Assembly (NCBI RefSeq): GCF_026230105.1
Contig: NC_079477.1
Span: forward strand, 5,523,001-5,587,000
DNA from: Diorhabda sublineata
Taxonomy: Eukaryota > Arthropoda > Insecta > Coleoptera > Chrysomelidae
DNA: 64,000 nucleotides
Reading direction: 5' to 3'
Shown: piece by piece, positions 33,091 to 44,150 of the stretch
Layout: the number at the start of each line of letters is the position of its first letter
How positions within the stretch are numbered: position 1 is the stretch's first letter
Program-made: the position numbers and the translations under genes
Notes under the pieces: model-generated
What the model was told of the DNA's origin: nothing
Seen by the model: only the letters and a program-made list of their open reading frames with translations
The model's database searches: none

Positions 33091-35471
33091 TTTGATAAGT
33101 TGTAGGCTAATCAACTAAATTTTTTTATTTTTCAATTTTTTCCATATATAAGTAACAAAATGTTCGACAGTATGCAATTAGAAATGTTAGAAATACTTAT
33201 TTTCGATAAATAATTACAATTTATAATAATTTTCTTCGGAATGTCTTTGTATGGCTAACGTCTTCATTGGCATGTACAACGATTTAAAAATCTATGTATC
33301 TCCTAAACCATAAATAAATCGGTAAAGAGTTAAACATTGGGCATGAGCCGCCTCTGGCCTTCAGATATTAGCGAAGAATGGTTTATTACACCGAACACTA
33401 CATGGACATACGTAATCATTCATCAAAAATTCATAACGTTTGAATGTATAATTCAGAAAATATAACTCAGAAATCGGGGGTCGTATGAGAAAAATTTTTT
33501 TATGTCACCGCATTATTTTCACTTCATCTACTCATTCTCGAACTTTATGCATCGAGTCTCGGAACACCCTGTATTCTAGGATTTTAATAATTTTAAAGTC
33601 TGAGTGCCCAAAAGGGGTTGAAGTTGATATCAATTAAGTATAATTAGATGAAGTGGAGTTGGAATTTTCCACAAAAAATGACACTGGAAGCTTAGTTCCT
33701 ATAGTAAGCAAGATGAATTCTGTTAAACACATATTAGCCTTTGTTCTTATTCGAAATGTTTCCACTTGTCCAAATTTCCTCGAATAGTATAGTGTAATCG
33801 TTGTACTCTTACTGGAAGGAGCGAAAAATTTAGTAATAATTAAGTAAAATCAACAAAGGATTCTGCCTATATTGTTTTTACAGCCCTTCATGTAAGATTA
33901 GATATTTTATATTACATTTACAGCGACATATTTCGTCCATTCTTTTCTGAGTGCTTCCTACTGCTTCCTTCTTAATTAGTTTTATCCCATCCTCTCCAAA
34001 ACTCCTAAATTAAATGTGGTATCTTTATTGTACTATTATTTTTCCTCCCCATGTATAAGGGAGATAAAGTAATCGAGATATTATGTAAATCGAAATTATT
34101 TCGAACGAAATCTCATCTTAGTGAGGTACGAGAATAAAATATTTATTTAGGTTTAAGGTTAGGTAGAGTTAGTTTAGGTTAGGTTAGGTTAGGTCACTGC
34201 GTCTATGTACAAAGTCCTTTACACACATTTTCGTATACTTTGATATACAAAATAATTGTAAGAAAATCATATTTATCATATTAACGTTGTTATTCTATAC
34301 TGGGTGATTTTTAAAAAGAAAATTACAAGTCCAAAATACGAGGACTAAAATCAAAACACTTAGAATAAAATCGCTCAATCAAAAGTTGTAGGGAGTTTTA
34401 GAACTAAATTTAAAAAAAGGAGAGAATGAAAAAATCCTCATTGCGCCTTTCTTAGTCCTTCGGTAGGACATCTTAACAAATTTTAATGCAGTATGATATG
34501 CTAAAAACCATTATCAAGTACAACTTTTCTACTTTGGTTTAAATTTCAACATGCAATAATAGAAAAGTGATAAGGACTGGGAAGTGGTGGAAATTGATCT
34601 GTCAAAGACCATTGAAAAATGTATTTATATTCCGTTGTTTTAATTTAATTTTAATAAGTATTTTAAAATATCATTATCCTGTTACTTCATTGCAACCATT
34701 ATTAATTTATTATTATTTTTGATTATTCTCACCATTAATCACAATGTCAGTAGATAGAGAATCCAACAATATTTTTCTTCAAAAACATGAAAATAAAGAC
34801 AGAATTTCTCAGACTGTAGTAATTATGAGTAAATAAATCGGTATTGAGTAGAATCCTTCTCAAAATGTTTACTGCAGTTGTCTCATTTATTCACTATCTA
34901 CATGTCTACTTATCATCTTTTGCCTTTTATATTTCGTTAAAAAAAACAAAATAATGATTATTATTTGAAACGACTCGGCTCTTGATAGGTCTCGCATTTA
35001 ATTAAGGCCTTTTTGGATTAGATAATAACAAAGCATACTCGGCCAACAAAGACTTGAAAAAGTCGTGAGACTTTTAGAAAATTTATTGAACGTTTTCGAG
35101 GAACACGACTTGAGAATAGCGATGTTGTAAATCTTTATATTCCAATACACCTCGGCTATCGCTTCATCGTATCTTGAGTTTTTATTTATGGATATTTGAG
35201 CATGACTACTGCTAAAGATTCAACACTGATTTCAAATATACCTTACTTGCACTTTTAAGAAATTCTTTGTCATCTCTGGACAGTGAATAAATTGCGTTTT
35301 ACCTCTTTTATTAATAAAAAAAGAATTCACCAAGTTTAGGATATACGAGGTCAAACGATAGAAACTTCGCACTTTCTACTCGACACTTCAAATATGAAAG
35401 ATATTAAACGTTGAGTAAGAAATATCGAAAAAAATGTGGCGTGATATAGGCACGGAAGGTAGGTTGACATA
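33091..35471. other. Spacer; telomere-like run and small repeats
   Basis: Apart from the TTAGG run (separate entry), it has a phrase near 33540-33570 (CGAGTCTCGGAACACCCTGT) common in insect repeats and a GGCCAACAAAGACTTGA-type string near 35041 similar to the end of the 16675-18786 element. No gene. Confidence 0.3.
34150..34193 (+). repeat. Interstitial (TTAGG)n
   Basis: Four perfect TTAGG units at 34174-34193 preceded by degenerate units from about 34150. TTAGG is the ancestral insect telomere repeat. The run is short and could also be chance or a transposon end. CCTAACC-rich strings also occur near 39655, 53470 and (as GTTAGG) 57640. Confidence 0.6.
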
Positions 35472-36519
35472 CGGGGATGGTCCCAGAAGTATCTGGCCTA
35501 ACAAAGAAAACACAAAAATTTGGGAAATTTCGAAAGTTCGATACCTTTTTATAATAAGAATCGTCAAATTTCTCAAAATTCTTGGCCATTTTTCCAGTCT
35601 GAAAACATAAAATAATCCGAAGCGCTATATCTCTCGAATAGGGTGCAATTAAAACTTTAATTTATTAATTTTGGCAATTGCAATAAAGGATGTGTGAGAT
35701 GGTGCAAGGTTTGATGAAATAACACTTTCTTCTTTGTCAAATGCGACCGTTTTTGCTTTCTTTGTTCGCTCACACTTTGCAATAAGTTAGCAAAAAAAAC
35801 CGAAGCCATGGTCTTGCCTGCAGATGGAACGGTTTTTGTCTTCTTTGGAGACGGTTCTCCCTTTTCATTCCATTGTTTTGATTGTTTTTTGGTTTAGGTT
35901 TGAATTGATGGGCCCACGTTTCATCCATGGTTATGGCACAGAGCAAAAATTCGGTTTTATTTCTGTGAAACATTGCGGAACAAGACGTTGTTTTTGTTCA
36001 ATTGTGAGCAAACGTGGAACCCATCTTTCAATCAGCTTTCTCTCCAAACTTTCAGTAAATATGCTAATTACCTCATTTTTGAAACTTCTACACTTTCATT
36101 TTCGATCATCCAGTATCACTTTATGGATTTTCTTCCACATTTCTGGAGTCGTGACCTCATTTGGTCGACCACTGCGATGCTGGTCTTCGTAGGTGGTACG
36201 GCTTCGTTTAAACTCTGCTACCCAATATAAAGAAGAAGCAATCTCGCCCAGAGTAGAATCTAGTTCAGCTTTTACATTGGTTGGGCTAATGCCTTTCAAA
36301 TAAAATTATTGTATCATATAACAATGACCAATTTTCTCCATGTTCACAAATTCACTGAAAACGTACACTATTGATGGCTGCCAAACAAATACTATACAAC
36401 GTGGGTCTTCAAACTTGAAACATATGCTGTATAGATTGTGTACTTTCTAATAAAGTGGTATTTTTCAAGCAATTACCGCCATCTGTAGGTCAGGCCAGGC
36501 ATTTTTGGAACCATCCTTG
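35472..36519 (-). mobile_element. mariner element, 1048 bp, internally deleted
   Basis: Inverted ends: CGGGGATGGTCCCAGAAGTA from 35472 and the complement of CAAGGATGGTTCCAAAAATG ending at 36519, each next to TA (35470-35471 and 36520-36521). It is the same family as the element at 59675-60918, whose right end also reads as complement of GGTCCCAAAAGTACC. About 200 bp shorter than a complete mariner. Confidence 0.85.
35520..36330 (-). pseudogene. mariner transposase, broken
   Basis: Minus-strand frames in order: WVAEFKRSRTTYEDQHRSGR then PNEVTTPEMWKKIHKVILDD (36096-36299), ERWVPRLLTIEQKQR, then FHRNKTEFLLCAITMDETWA with the first catalytic Asp (35770-35973), GRTVSKEDKN, LAPSHTS where the second catalytic block should be, a degraded HPI block, and LTILIIKRY near the end. 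The third catalytic Asp region is eroded and the C-terminal 30 residues are deleted. Several stops. Inactive. Confidence 0.75.
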
Positions 36520-38179
36520 TATAGTGCTTCAGTGTCCTAGTACTTCCTTGAAACCAGTTAAAAAATCTATTTATTCACCAGCCTACAGCAATAAAAAAGA
36601 ACAAAGTGGTTACTACCTTTTCAAAGAAATCCACGAAAATATCATCCACATTTTCAATTTACATTTCTGAAGATCACAGTAAATATAAATAACTCATTAT
36701 TCAATTTTATAAAAAATATTAAAATGAAGAACCGGCTATAAAGTAAATAGTTAAAGTCCTACAGTCAGCAGCACAGAAATTATTGGTTGCAAAGGAACCT
36801 GCACCAAAATGGCATCCAGTATAGGCAAGGTGGAATTGCTTTCTATTGTATAAATCCGTAAATTCGTCTGTAAACCACAAGAAAATAAAATTACTCATCC
36901 ACTGATAGCCAAAACAAAGTGAATTAAATGGTGTTAATCGGTCTGCATCGGACGTTCACTATTTAGTATTATAACTTCATTCGTAGATGGTTGGTACACA
37001 GTTTGTTTCTGATCACATGACATAATATAAAAATTTCATAAATTTCTTTTATTAAAGTTCGAAAAAATTCTTCGTTCTAGAAATTTTTGATACTTTTAGC
37101 GATGAATAAAAATCAATATGAATTTATTTTTTACTACTTCAAATACTTATTGTGGCGTCTTTGTATGATTTACAAAAATATTTATTAACGTCTATTTTAT
37201 AATTATGGGAGTTCATGGGGACTGGGATCTACAGTAATTGATTTATTAGCTGCACATAAAAACACTAACAATGTAGACAATGCAAATACTAGTTTATAGT
37301 GGCAGTTATCTAGTTAAGAATCCTTCATCGGAGTTTTTCAAAAGACCCATAGTGTTTAATGCGACGGAGAATTTGTAATACCCGCCAATAAAACATGTTC
37401 CCTATTCCTCAACATATTTATAAAGTATTAATTCGTCTCTTATCATATTTAATAAGAGGTTATAAACTAAGATAAGGCTTCATGACGGGCCGAAATGACA
37501 ATAAATAGCAATCTAATATAAAATAAAACTCAACTATATAAAACTGAGTCATCTCTGTTCATGATACAAAGGACAATAACCATAAAAGAGGGTCTACTGT
37601 AATTTGGGGTAGGTCAGTTACCCTTTGCAAATTGCAGTCAGAACTTTTATCCCTTTAATCGTTAAGAAGGGTGTGCGATATATACTTGTATTGTACCTTC
37701 GGGATCTGTTTTGTGTTATTTTGACCCAGAATCAAATTTCGAATGTATTTAGGGGTGCAGTTTGTAAAATACAGAGACTGCTGTTTTATCTGTCGGGATC
37801 TCCCCACTCTGCTTACGATGAATGCGTTCTGGTATAAAAATAATGCAATATGACAGATTTACTAATGAAGAAATTGGTTGTTTTTGAACAAAGTACTGTT
37901 TGACTCCACATGGTTCCGAATCTGTCCGTATCGATTGTTTGATATTGAACAATAATGGTAGGAATGACATCGAGAAAGTTTCCATTGACAAGTTTGAGAG
38001 TGTTCATAATTTCATTTATTATTTTGACTTCTTATTTCAATATTTTTGTTTAGTTGAAGATATAACTGATTATAGAAATTGTACAAATGTTTTATTTATA
38101 TTGAATTATTAGGATCATACTAAACTGCTTATTGCGAAGTAGAATATAGATTAATAAAAATCTAATTCAATTATCGTGA
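36520..38179. other. Spacer
   Basis: No recognisable gene. Overlapping open frames on both strands at 37625-38112 have no motif I can name. Confidence 0.3.
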
Positions 38180-38345
38180 ATTTTAGTGATGTCGTCTATT
38201 GCTACAATCACAGTTTCTGGACATCGGAGCAGTTCTATATACCGACTCTTGCTTTGATCTATTTCTTGGCGATAGCTTGCTTAATGAACTTCCACGGGTT
38301 CTTTATGGGGTTCAAGACAATGATGTCTTTTTAAATTAGGAAGTT
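38180..38345 (-). pseudogene. Tc1-like transposase fragment
   Basis: The minus strand gives DIIVLNPIKNPWKFIKQAIA. This matches the Tc1 block SPDLNPIENLWxxIK that contains the third catalytic acidic residue, here degraded (the SPD is lost). Only about 50 codons are recognisable. Confidence 0.5.
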
Positions 38346-39005
38346 TGCTTTCTGTTAGGGTGTCGAATCATACAAAAATGTATTCTGCATCATCAAGAAA
38401 CCATTAACATAGTCCATTCCACAATGTCTAGACGCCCTAAGCTTTTAGCCGAGATCATGGCACTAACCGAATGCTTAAGGCTACCTAAAAGGCAGTTTAG
38501 ATGGAATCGCTCAACTGCAATAGTTGCTATGTTTTTCACTGTAATAATTGTATTTCTCAAAATTTTCTTGTTGGTGCATATGAAGTCTTAACGATAAAAA
38601 AAATACTATATGTTGACTTAGTCGCAACATCTTTGAAAAATAGCAATTTACTCTTGGCAAAAGTTAATATAGTAACTAATATTTCTTACGTTTTGATTGT
38701 ATCCAACTGAAAAAAATTTCCCATAAATTTCAAATTATTCTATACAGTAGTTTATAGTATAAAAATAATAATAATGATTTGAGTAAAATAATCCCATGTA
38801 AGTCAATTTGTTGGCTCAAAAGCTGACGAGTAGTGTTTGCTGACTAGTTTGAACAAAAACTAGAATAATGGGGATTGCCGCAAATTTGGAGGTGAGAACT
38901 CTTTATTAAACTATAATTCCAAGCTTTTGGGAAGTGCTCTTCCCATCATCAGGGAAAAAAATTCATTCCAGAATCCATTGTGTTTAAATGATGTGATAAC
39001 ATAAT
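38346..39005. other. Spacer
   Basis: Unrecognised open frame at 38501-38710; otherwise AT-rich. Confidence 0.3.
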
Positions 39006-39009
39006 CTTT

Positions 39010-39330
39010 TGACTAGTCAAAATCGTTGTTGTTGGTCACCAAGGAAAGATTTTAGATATAAAAAGAGATGAAAGTCATTGTGAGCAAAATCTGGGATGTA
39101 CGGATGATGATCAAACACGCCCTAGCCAAATTCTTCAAGTTTTTTCGTTACATTCGTAGTGTGAGGTCGGACATTATAATGGAATAAAACACCTTTTTCA
39201 ATGGTCTTGAAGCCAACATGAGCATTGATTGTTTAGTTTCGTGGTGAAAAATCAATCAGCAAAAAGCATTTTGTGTTCTAAACAACGTTACACAAGATTT
39301 GCTTAGACTTAAATTTTGCGATCACGTGTG
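39010..39330 (-). pseudogene. mariner transposase C-terminal relic
   Basis: The minus strand reads YNVRPHTTNVTKKLEEFG, then HHPYIPDFAHNDFHLFLYLK. These are the second (HDNARPH, here Asp replaced by Tyr) and third (NDFHLF) catalytic blocks of mariner at the expected spacing. Different family from the 35.5 kb element. Stops present and no inverted repeats seen. Confidence 0.6.
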
Positions 39331-41175
39331 CTTTAATTGAACTGTCTGACCCATCTTCAAATCATTGAATTGCTCATAACAAAGCAGATTTGCTGATAAA
39401 TTTCACTTGAGTCTACTTTCTTTGCATGTAGAAAACGAATCTCAATAGACGAATAGAAAAACATCGCGGATAAACTTCCGAAAAATACCAAGAGAAATTG
39501 GAAGGTAAAAATGATAGGGAATTGTCACAATCGAATAAGGACTAAGAAAATACACCTGGGATCGTTCGCATGCGCGGAAAACGTGAATCAAAAAAGGCCT
39601 ATTCGTGTCACGAAAAAGGAAAGAAAAATAGAAATACGATAGTAAAAGCACCGAACTTAACCTAACCTAACCTGACCGAATCGATAGTATCGACGTATTT
39701 TCCGATCCCGAAAGAGCAATGAAAACAATAGAAATAAATGTAAAGCAATTTTATTCCACAAAAATTCAGTCACTTTCCTCATCCTGTTCCATTGGAGGGC
39801 ATCAAATGGATCCACATTTTTTCGCCGGACTCGCCGTCTCCAGAGAAATTCACAAAGATGCAGGTCCAAGTTACTTCTGATTCCCCCTTCGATATTCTTC
39901 TTTTCATGTGCCTTGGGTCAACAAAGTGCTCTTGATGGTTGGATATTTCTGCTCCTACATACCTGCGCACGAAATGACTTCGATTTTCGACCTTGCGAGG
40001 TCGCGGGAATTTCAAAAATATCGACGTCACCTGTAAAATTCCATTGGCGTTTTACGAAAGTTCAGCCAACATCGCTATTTTCAATTAAGCCCAACGTTAT
40101 AAAGAAGCAATACAAAGAACATGTCGGTAACAGCAATCTGAAAATGACGTACATTTCTTCTGATTGAGTACGAGTAACTGCCGCATATGATGGAAACTGC
40201 GGACGCGGAGCTGCCGTTTATAGAAATAGAAACGGAACTTACATTATGGTTATACCTTGTATATTAGATTTTTTCTAATTTCGCAGTTAAAGCTATTCAG
40301 GTTCTTGTTTTTGTAGTTAGTTATACAATGTTATAAAAAAAATTACAAATAAGTACTCGTGAAAAGGGATTAGGGTTTGAAAATAAAAAAAAATTTATAA
40401 TTATTGCATAATGATTTATGATAAAAATTGATAAATGTTAAGATTAAATAAAAGGTGAATTCTAAGTACCGATTAAAATATTAAACATCGAAGGAAATAA
40501 TAGTCGTTTACATTCCATCACCTACAAGGAGACTGACGTAATATGTAATAGGAACCCAATAATTGAAAGAATCCATTTTAAATTCGAATTCATATAGGTA
40601 GTATTAGAGAGTATCTAGCATACAAATTAAGACTGTCTCAGAAAAAACACTAAATCCTCAGTGTTATACCATTCATCATACGTATAATCTACCTGTGTAT
40701 GATAAAAAGACCCATCCCATTAAATACCGTCTTGAATAGTGATTAATGATGTTAAAAAAATTTATGAACAAAGGACGAAAGAACTTGCTTGGACGGTTGA
40801 AAGTCGATGTGTTGAAAAAAGAAATACCAAAAGGGTCGGTATTTAGCTGTGGAAGCTGCGAGTCTCGCCACGATTTAAAAATGCAATAAAAATTCAACTG
40901 AAATCCTTATGGTTGAAAATGGCATTGTCGCTGCTTGGTCAGAAAGTTAGTTAAGCCGTATTATTCACCATTCAAGTATTTCTATAATTTTGTTCTAATT
41001 ACATTTAACAATTATTTAATAGTAACTTTGTATACGCAAAAAAGTAAATTTGGGAAGATCTTCTTAAATAAATTAGGAAAACGAAGATATTTAAGACTAG
41101 AAAATGGATTTTATTGATATGAGAAATAATTTATGAGGATTTCCCGAAAATTTTCAAACTCATTACCTAGCAATA
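39331..41175. other. Spacer with an unexplained open region at 39657-40167
   Basis: Between about 39657 and 40167 overlapping frames stay open on both strands (70 and 83 residues minus, 84 plus) and GC content is higher than around it. Text such as GGIRSNLDLHLCEFLWRRR can be read on the minus strand, but I recognise no family. The stretch begins beside CCTAACCTAACC. The rest shows no signal. Confidence 0.3.
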
Positions 41176-42130
41176 TAAATTGGGGAATATCTCACCTTAC
41201 TACTTACTACGCTCAATTGCACTCCTTCCCACGTTATCTAAGATCATAGAAAGATTGGTCAAAAAGAGATTTATAGCATTTCTGTTTAAATATAAAATAC
41301 TTACTACCCATCAATTTGGTTTTGTAAATACAATTTTAAACACAAATGATGCTACACCTCTTGCATGGTTCAAGTCATACCTTACCAACAGAAGTCAGCT
41401 TGTAGGGGTTGATACGACGATGTCATATTGCAAGCCAATAGAATGTGGAGTGACTTACGGCTTAGTACTAGGCCCTATCTTGTTTCTCCTGTTCGCCGTG
41501 TATATTTGCAGACGACACTAGTTTCTCTCGGAGCAACACTGATCTCACGGTACTTCATGGGACCATAACTAGTGACCTAATCACCCTTAAATCATGGTGT
41601 AATCTCTGTCTCAACGATTCTAAAACCAAAGTTTTATCAAATAAAAATACATTGCAACCCTTTTTATTGATTAACACCACCAATGACGTCGTTGAATCTG
41701 TAAAATTCTTAGCGCTTGTTATGGACAATTGCTTGTAATGGCCTTATCTAAAAAATTAAGTTCCTCCTCTTTTGCGCTGAGATCAATTTCCAAAGAACTG
41801 AACTTATGCACCTCCTTAACAGTCTATTATGCCCTCATTGAGTCGCATCTCCGATATGCCCTTTCCTTCTGGGGTACGTGAAGTGCTACTACTCAATTTG
41901 AGCGAATCTTCAAACTACAAAAGTTAGATATTCACTCGAACTACACAGCAGGTCTCACTGCAAGCACTTCTTTAAAAGATTAAAAATTCTGACTCTTCTT
42001 TCTTTATTCATTTGAATCCGTTTGCCTAATTCTTCTCCAATTTCAAAAAGATCGTTGCAGGGCTATCCACTTAGGAATGCGGAGTACGCCCTTCACCTAC
42101 CTACTTCACGTTCAGAATTAGTTAAGGGAT
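41176..42130 (+). pseudogene. LINE reverse transcriptase relic (jockey/CR1-like)
   Basis: The 113-codon frame at 41180 covers SIALLPTLSKIIERLVKKRF and THQFGF (RT blocks 1-2), skips to TPLAWFKSYLTNRSQLVGV and CGVTYGLVLGPILFLLF (QGSVLGPxLF block). It continues in other frames with the ADDT-like block (TSFSRSNTDL region near 41520), LITLKSWCNLCLNDSKTKVL, and SSSSFALRSISKELNLCTSL with YYALIESHLRYALSFWGT. The palm segment with the first catalytic Asp is deleted between blocks 2 and 4. Multiple stops. Dead copy lacking its endonuclease. Confidence 0.7.
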
Positions 42131-43310
42131 CAATATTTTACAATGCAAAATAATGCACAATCACTTGCCAATTGAATTTGAATATTTTCCAACTGCAAAT
42201 ATGTTACATTTGAAGACATTTTAGCTTTTCTATCTTGTACTGTTTCAGCGGATAATAGCAAATTTTTTTAAACATTTCTGGTTTGTTTTTGTTATCATGA
42301 AACAGTTTTTCAGGTGCATGTATGAAGCAATCCTTGAAGTGTGTCACGGAGTAAGAGGTGAAAAAAAACGAGTACAAGTCACCTCTTCTTCATTAATATT
42401 TTGAAAAAATTATAATATGGAACTTTCGAGCAGCAGCTTCATACCCAAAGAATGTGGCATGGCTTCATGTGGCATGCGAGTAAGTTGCCGACACCTGACC
42501 TAGGTGTTGAGTTCATGCTTACAATAATTGAATTTAGATTCATTACGACTAAATGAAAAATTAGAAGATATAAAGTGTGACAACTTGACTTCCAACTATT
42601 AATATTTCCACTCAATTAAATAAATTTTTACTTCTATATTCGTTCACTCGTTTATGGTAAGGAAGTAGGTGTATATTTGGATATCAACCTGACTATATTT
42701 ATAGATCCCACTTGTCAAACAGTATGATATAACGCAAATATCACTAACGATGTATTTCAAACCTTTTTGATCAATGTTTCATCACACCGATTCTGGTTAA
42801 AGTTCTCGATGCCGCCGTAGCCATACTACCGCATACAAACAACTTTGATCTGAACCGCTTTGATGAGATTTTATGAGTAGGTACAGTATTACGTTTACTT
42901 TTATCTTTCTTTCCGGTATAAATTACACAAACACGTACAACAAAAATAATATTTACATTGTTTATTTGCTAACAGCACTAATTCAGTTTTTGAATAATTC
43001 TTTATTGTAGTAATACGAGGGGCGTTTTAATTATTGATAAGGTATGTTTCTAATCGAAGTCCGTAGTATACTCAGATGATTAGTATGTAGTATATTGCAT
43101 CTATCTTTCTGCTCATAGTAGAGTTTTATATCAATCACTCTTAGTGATTAAAAGATAAATTGATATGCACAAATATCCATAAGATATGCGGAAGTACTTC
43201 CGTATCTGCCCGGCTTAGACTCATAATAATAACACGCAAATTTAGCGTTTTCGTGGTTTTAGAATCCACTTATTGAGATCCAAGATGTTGGAAATTAGTT
43301 GTAACCTTGT
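42131..43310. other. Spacer
   Basis: AT-rich, no coding or repeat signal that I can support. Confidence 0.3.
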
Positions 43311-43317
43311 TTTGGGT

Positions 43318-44110
43318 AACACATACTTCTTCTTCTTCTTCAACTATTGTAGGCCTTATGCCTGTAGTTTCCAATTTGTCATCCTTGAGATGTTGAGGTC
43401 CATGAATCCATCCATCTTTTTGGAGGTCTTCCTAAAGGTCGTCGTCTCCCTGGTTTACCGGTTCGTGCGATATTTGCTAATCTTTCTCTGGTCATCCTGT
43501 CCACGTATTCCTTCCAAGCTCTTCTACGTGTATACCATTGTTTCCTTCGACTATTCTTGCTCACTCCTACGTTCCTTCGGCCTAACACCTCTATAGCTGC
43601 GTCGGTAATATTCGTTTTTATCTTTTTCCAACACGTCTTTGTATCGTCATGTTCTTTAATGTTTTTTGCTTCGATTTTTTTGGTTAGGTTAATGTTGAGC
43701 TTATCTTTAAACGTGTTTTTTGGTTTCTTCTTCTTCTGTTCGTTTAGCCGTAGTTTACAAACAACTAGGAAATGATCAGATCCTATGTTCGCTGAAGTCA
43801 GGCTTTTTGTGTCTAGTATTTGGGTTGGGTGTATGGCTCTGTTCGATATTATGTAGTCTATCGTTGAGTTCTGACATGTGATTTTGTGTTTAAAGAATGT
43901 ATTGTTTATTCTCATATTGTAAAGAAAACATTGGTCTATTAGTGCTTCTCCGTTGTCATTGATGTGTTCTCCATTGAAGTGGTGCTTTATTCCGGGTAAT
44001 ATATTGTTTCTGATTCTGGCGTTCAGGTCACCCATTATGAGTAGTTTCACATTTACCGGTATCTTTCTCAGCTCGTTTTCAAGATTTTCATAAAAATAAG
44101 TCCATGTCTT
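43318..44110 (-). mobile_element. LINE endonuclease fused in frame to C-terminal tail
   Basis: A 223-codon frame (44050-43379). It opens with IMGDLNARI and continues with STIDYIISNRAI and ANIGSDHFLVVCKLRLNE. These are the catalytic blocks of an apurinic-type LINE endonuclease (Asp-Asn pair and Ser-Asp-His). Endonuclease sequence reaching back to ENLENELRKI is seen to about 44110 in another frame. After an AAIEVLG linker the frame jumps straight to EYVDRMTRERLANI and GRPPKRWMDSWTSTSQ, the C-terminal tail, so the reverse transcriptase is missing by an in-frame deletion. A GAA-rich tail lies at 43329-43343. No RT means no self-mobility. Confidence 0.7.
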
Positions 44111-44150
44111 CTTTTATCTTGCCAATGTTCAGGGCATATACAAAGTATAA

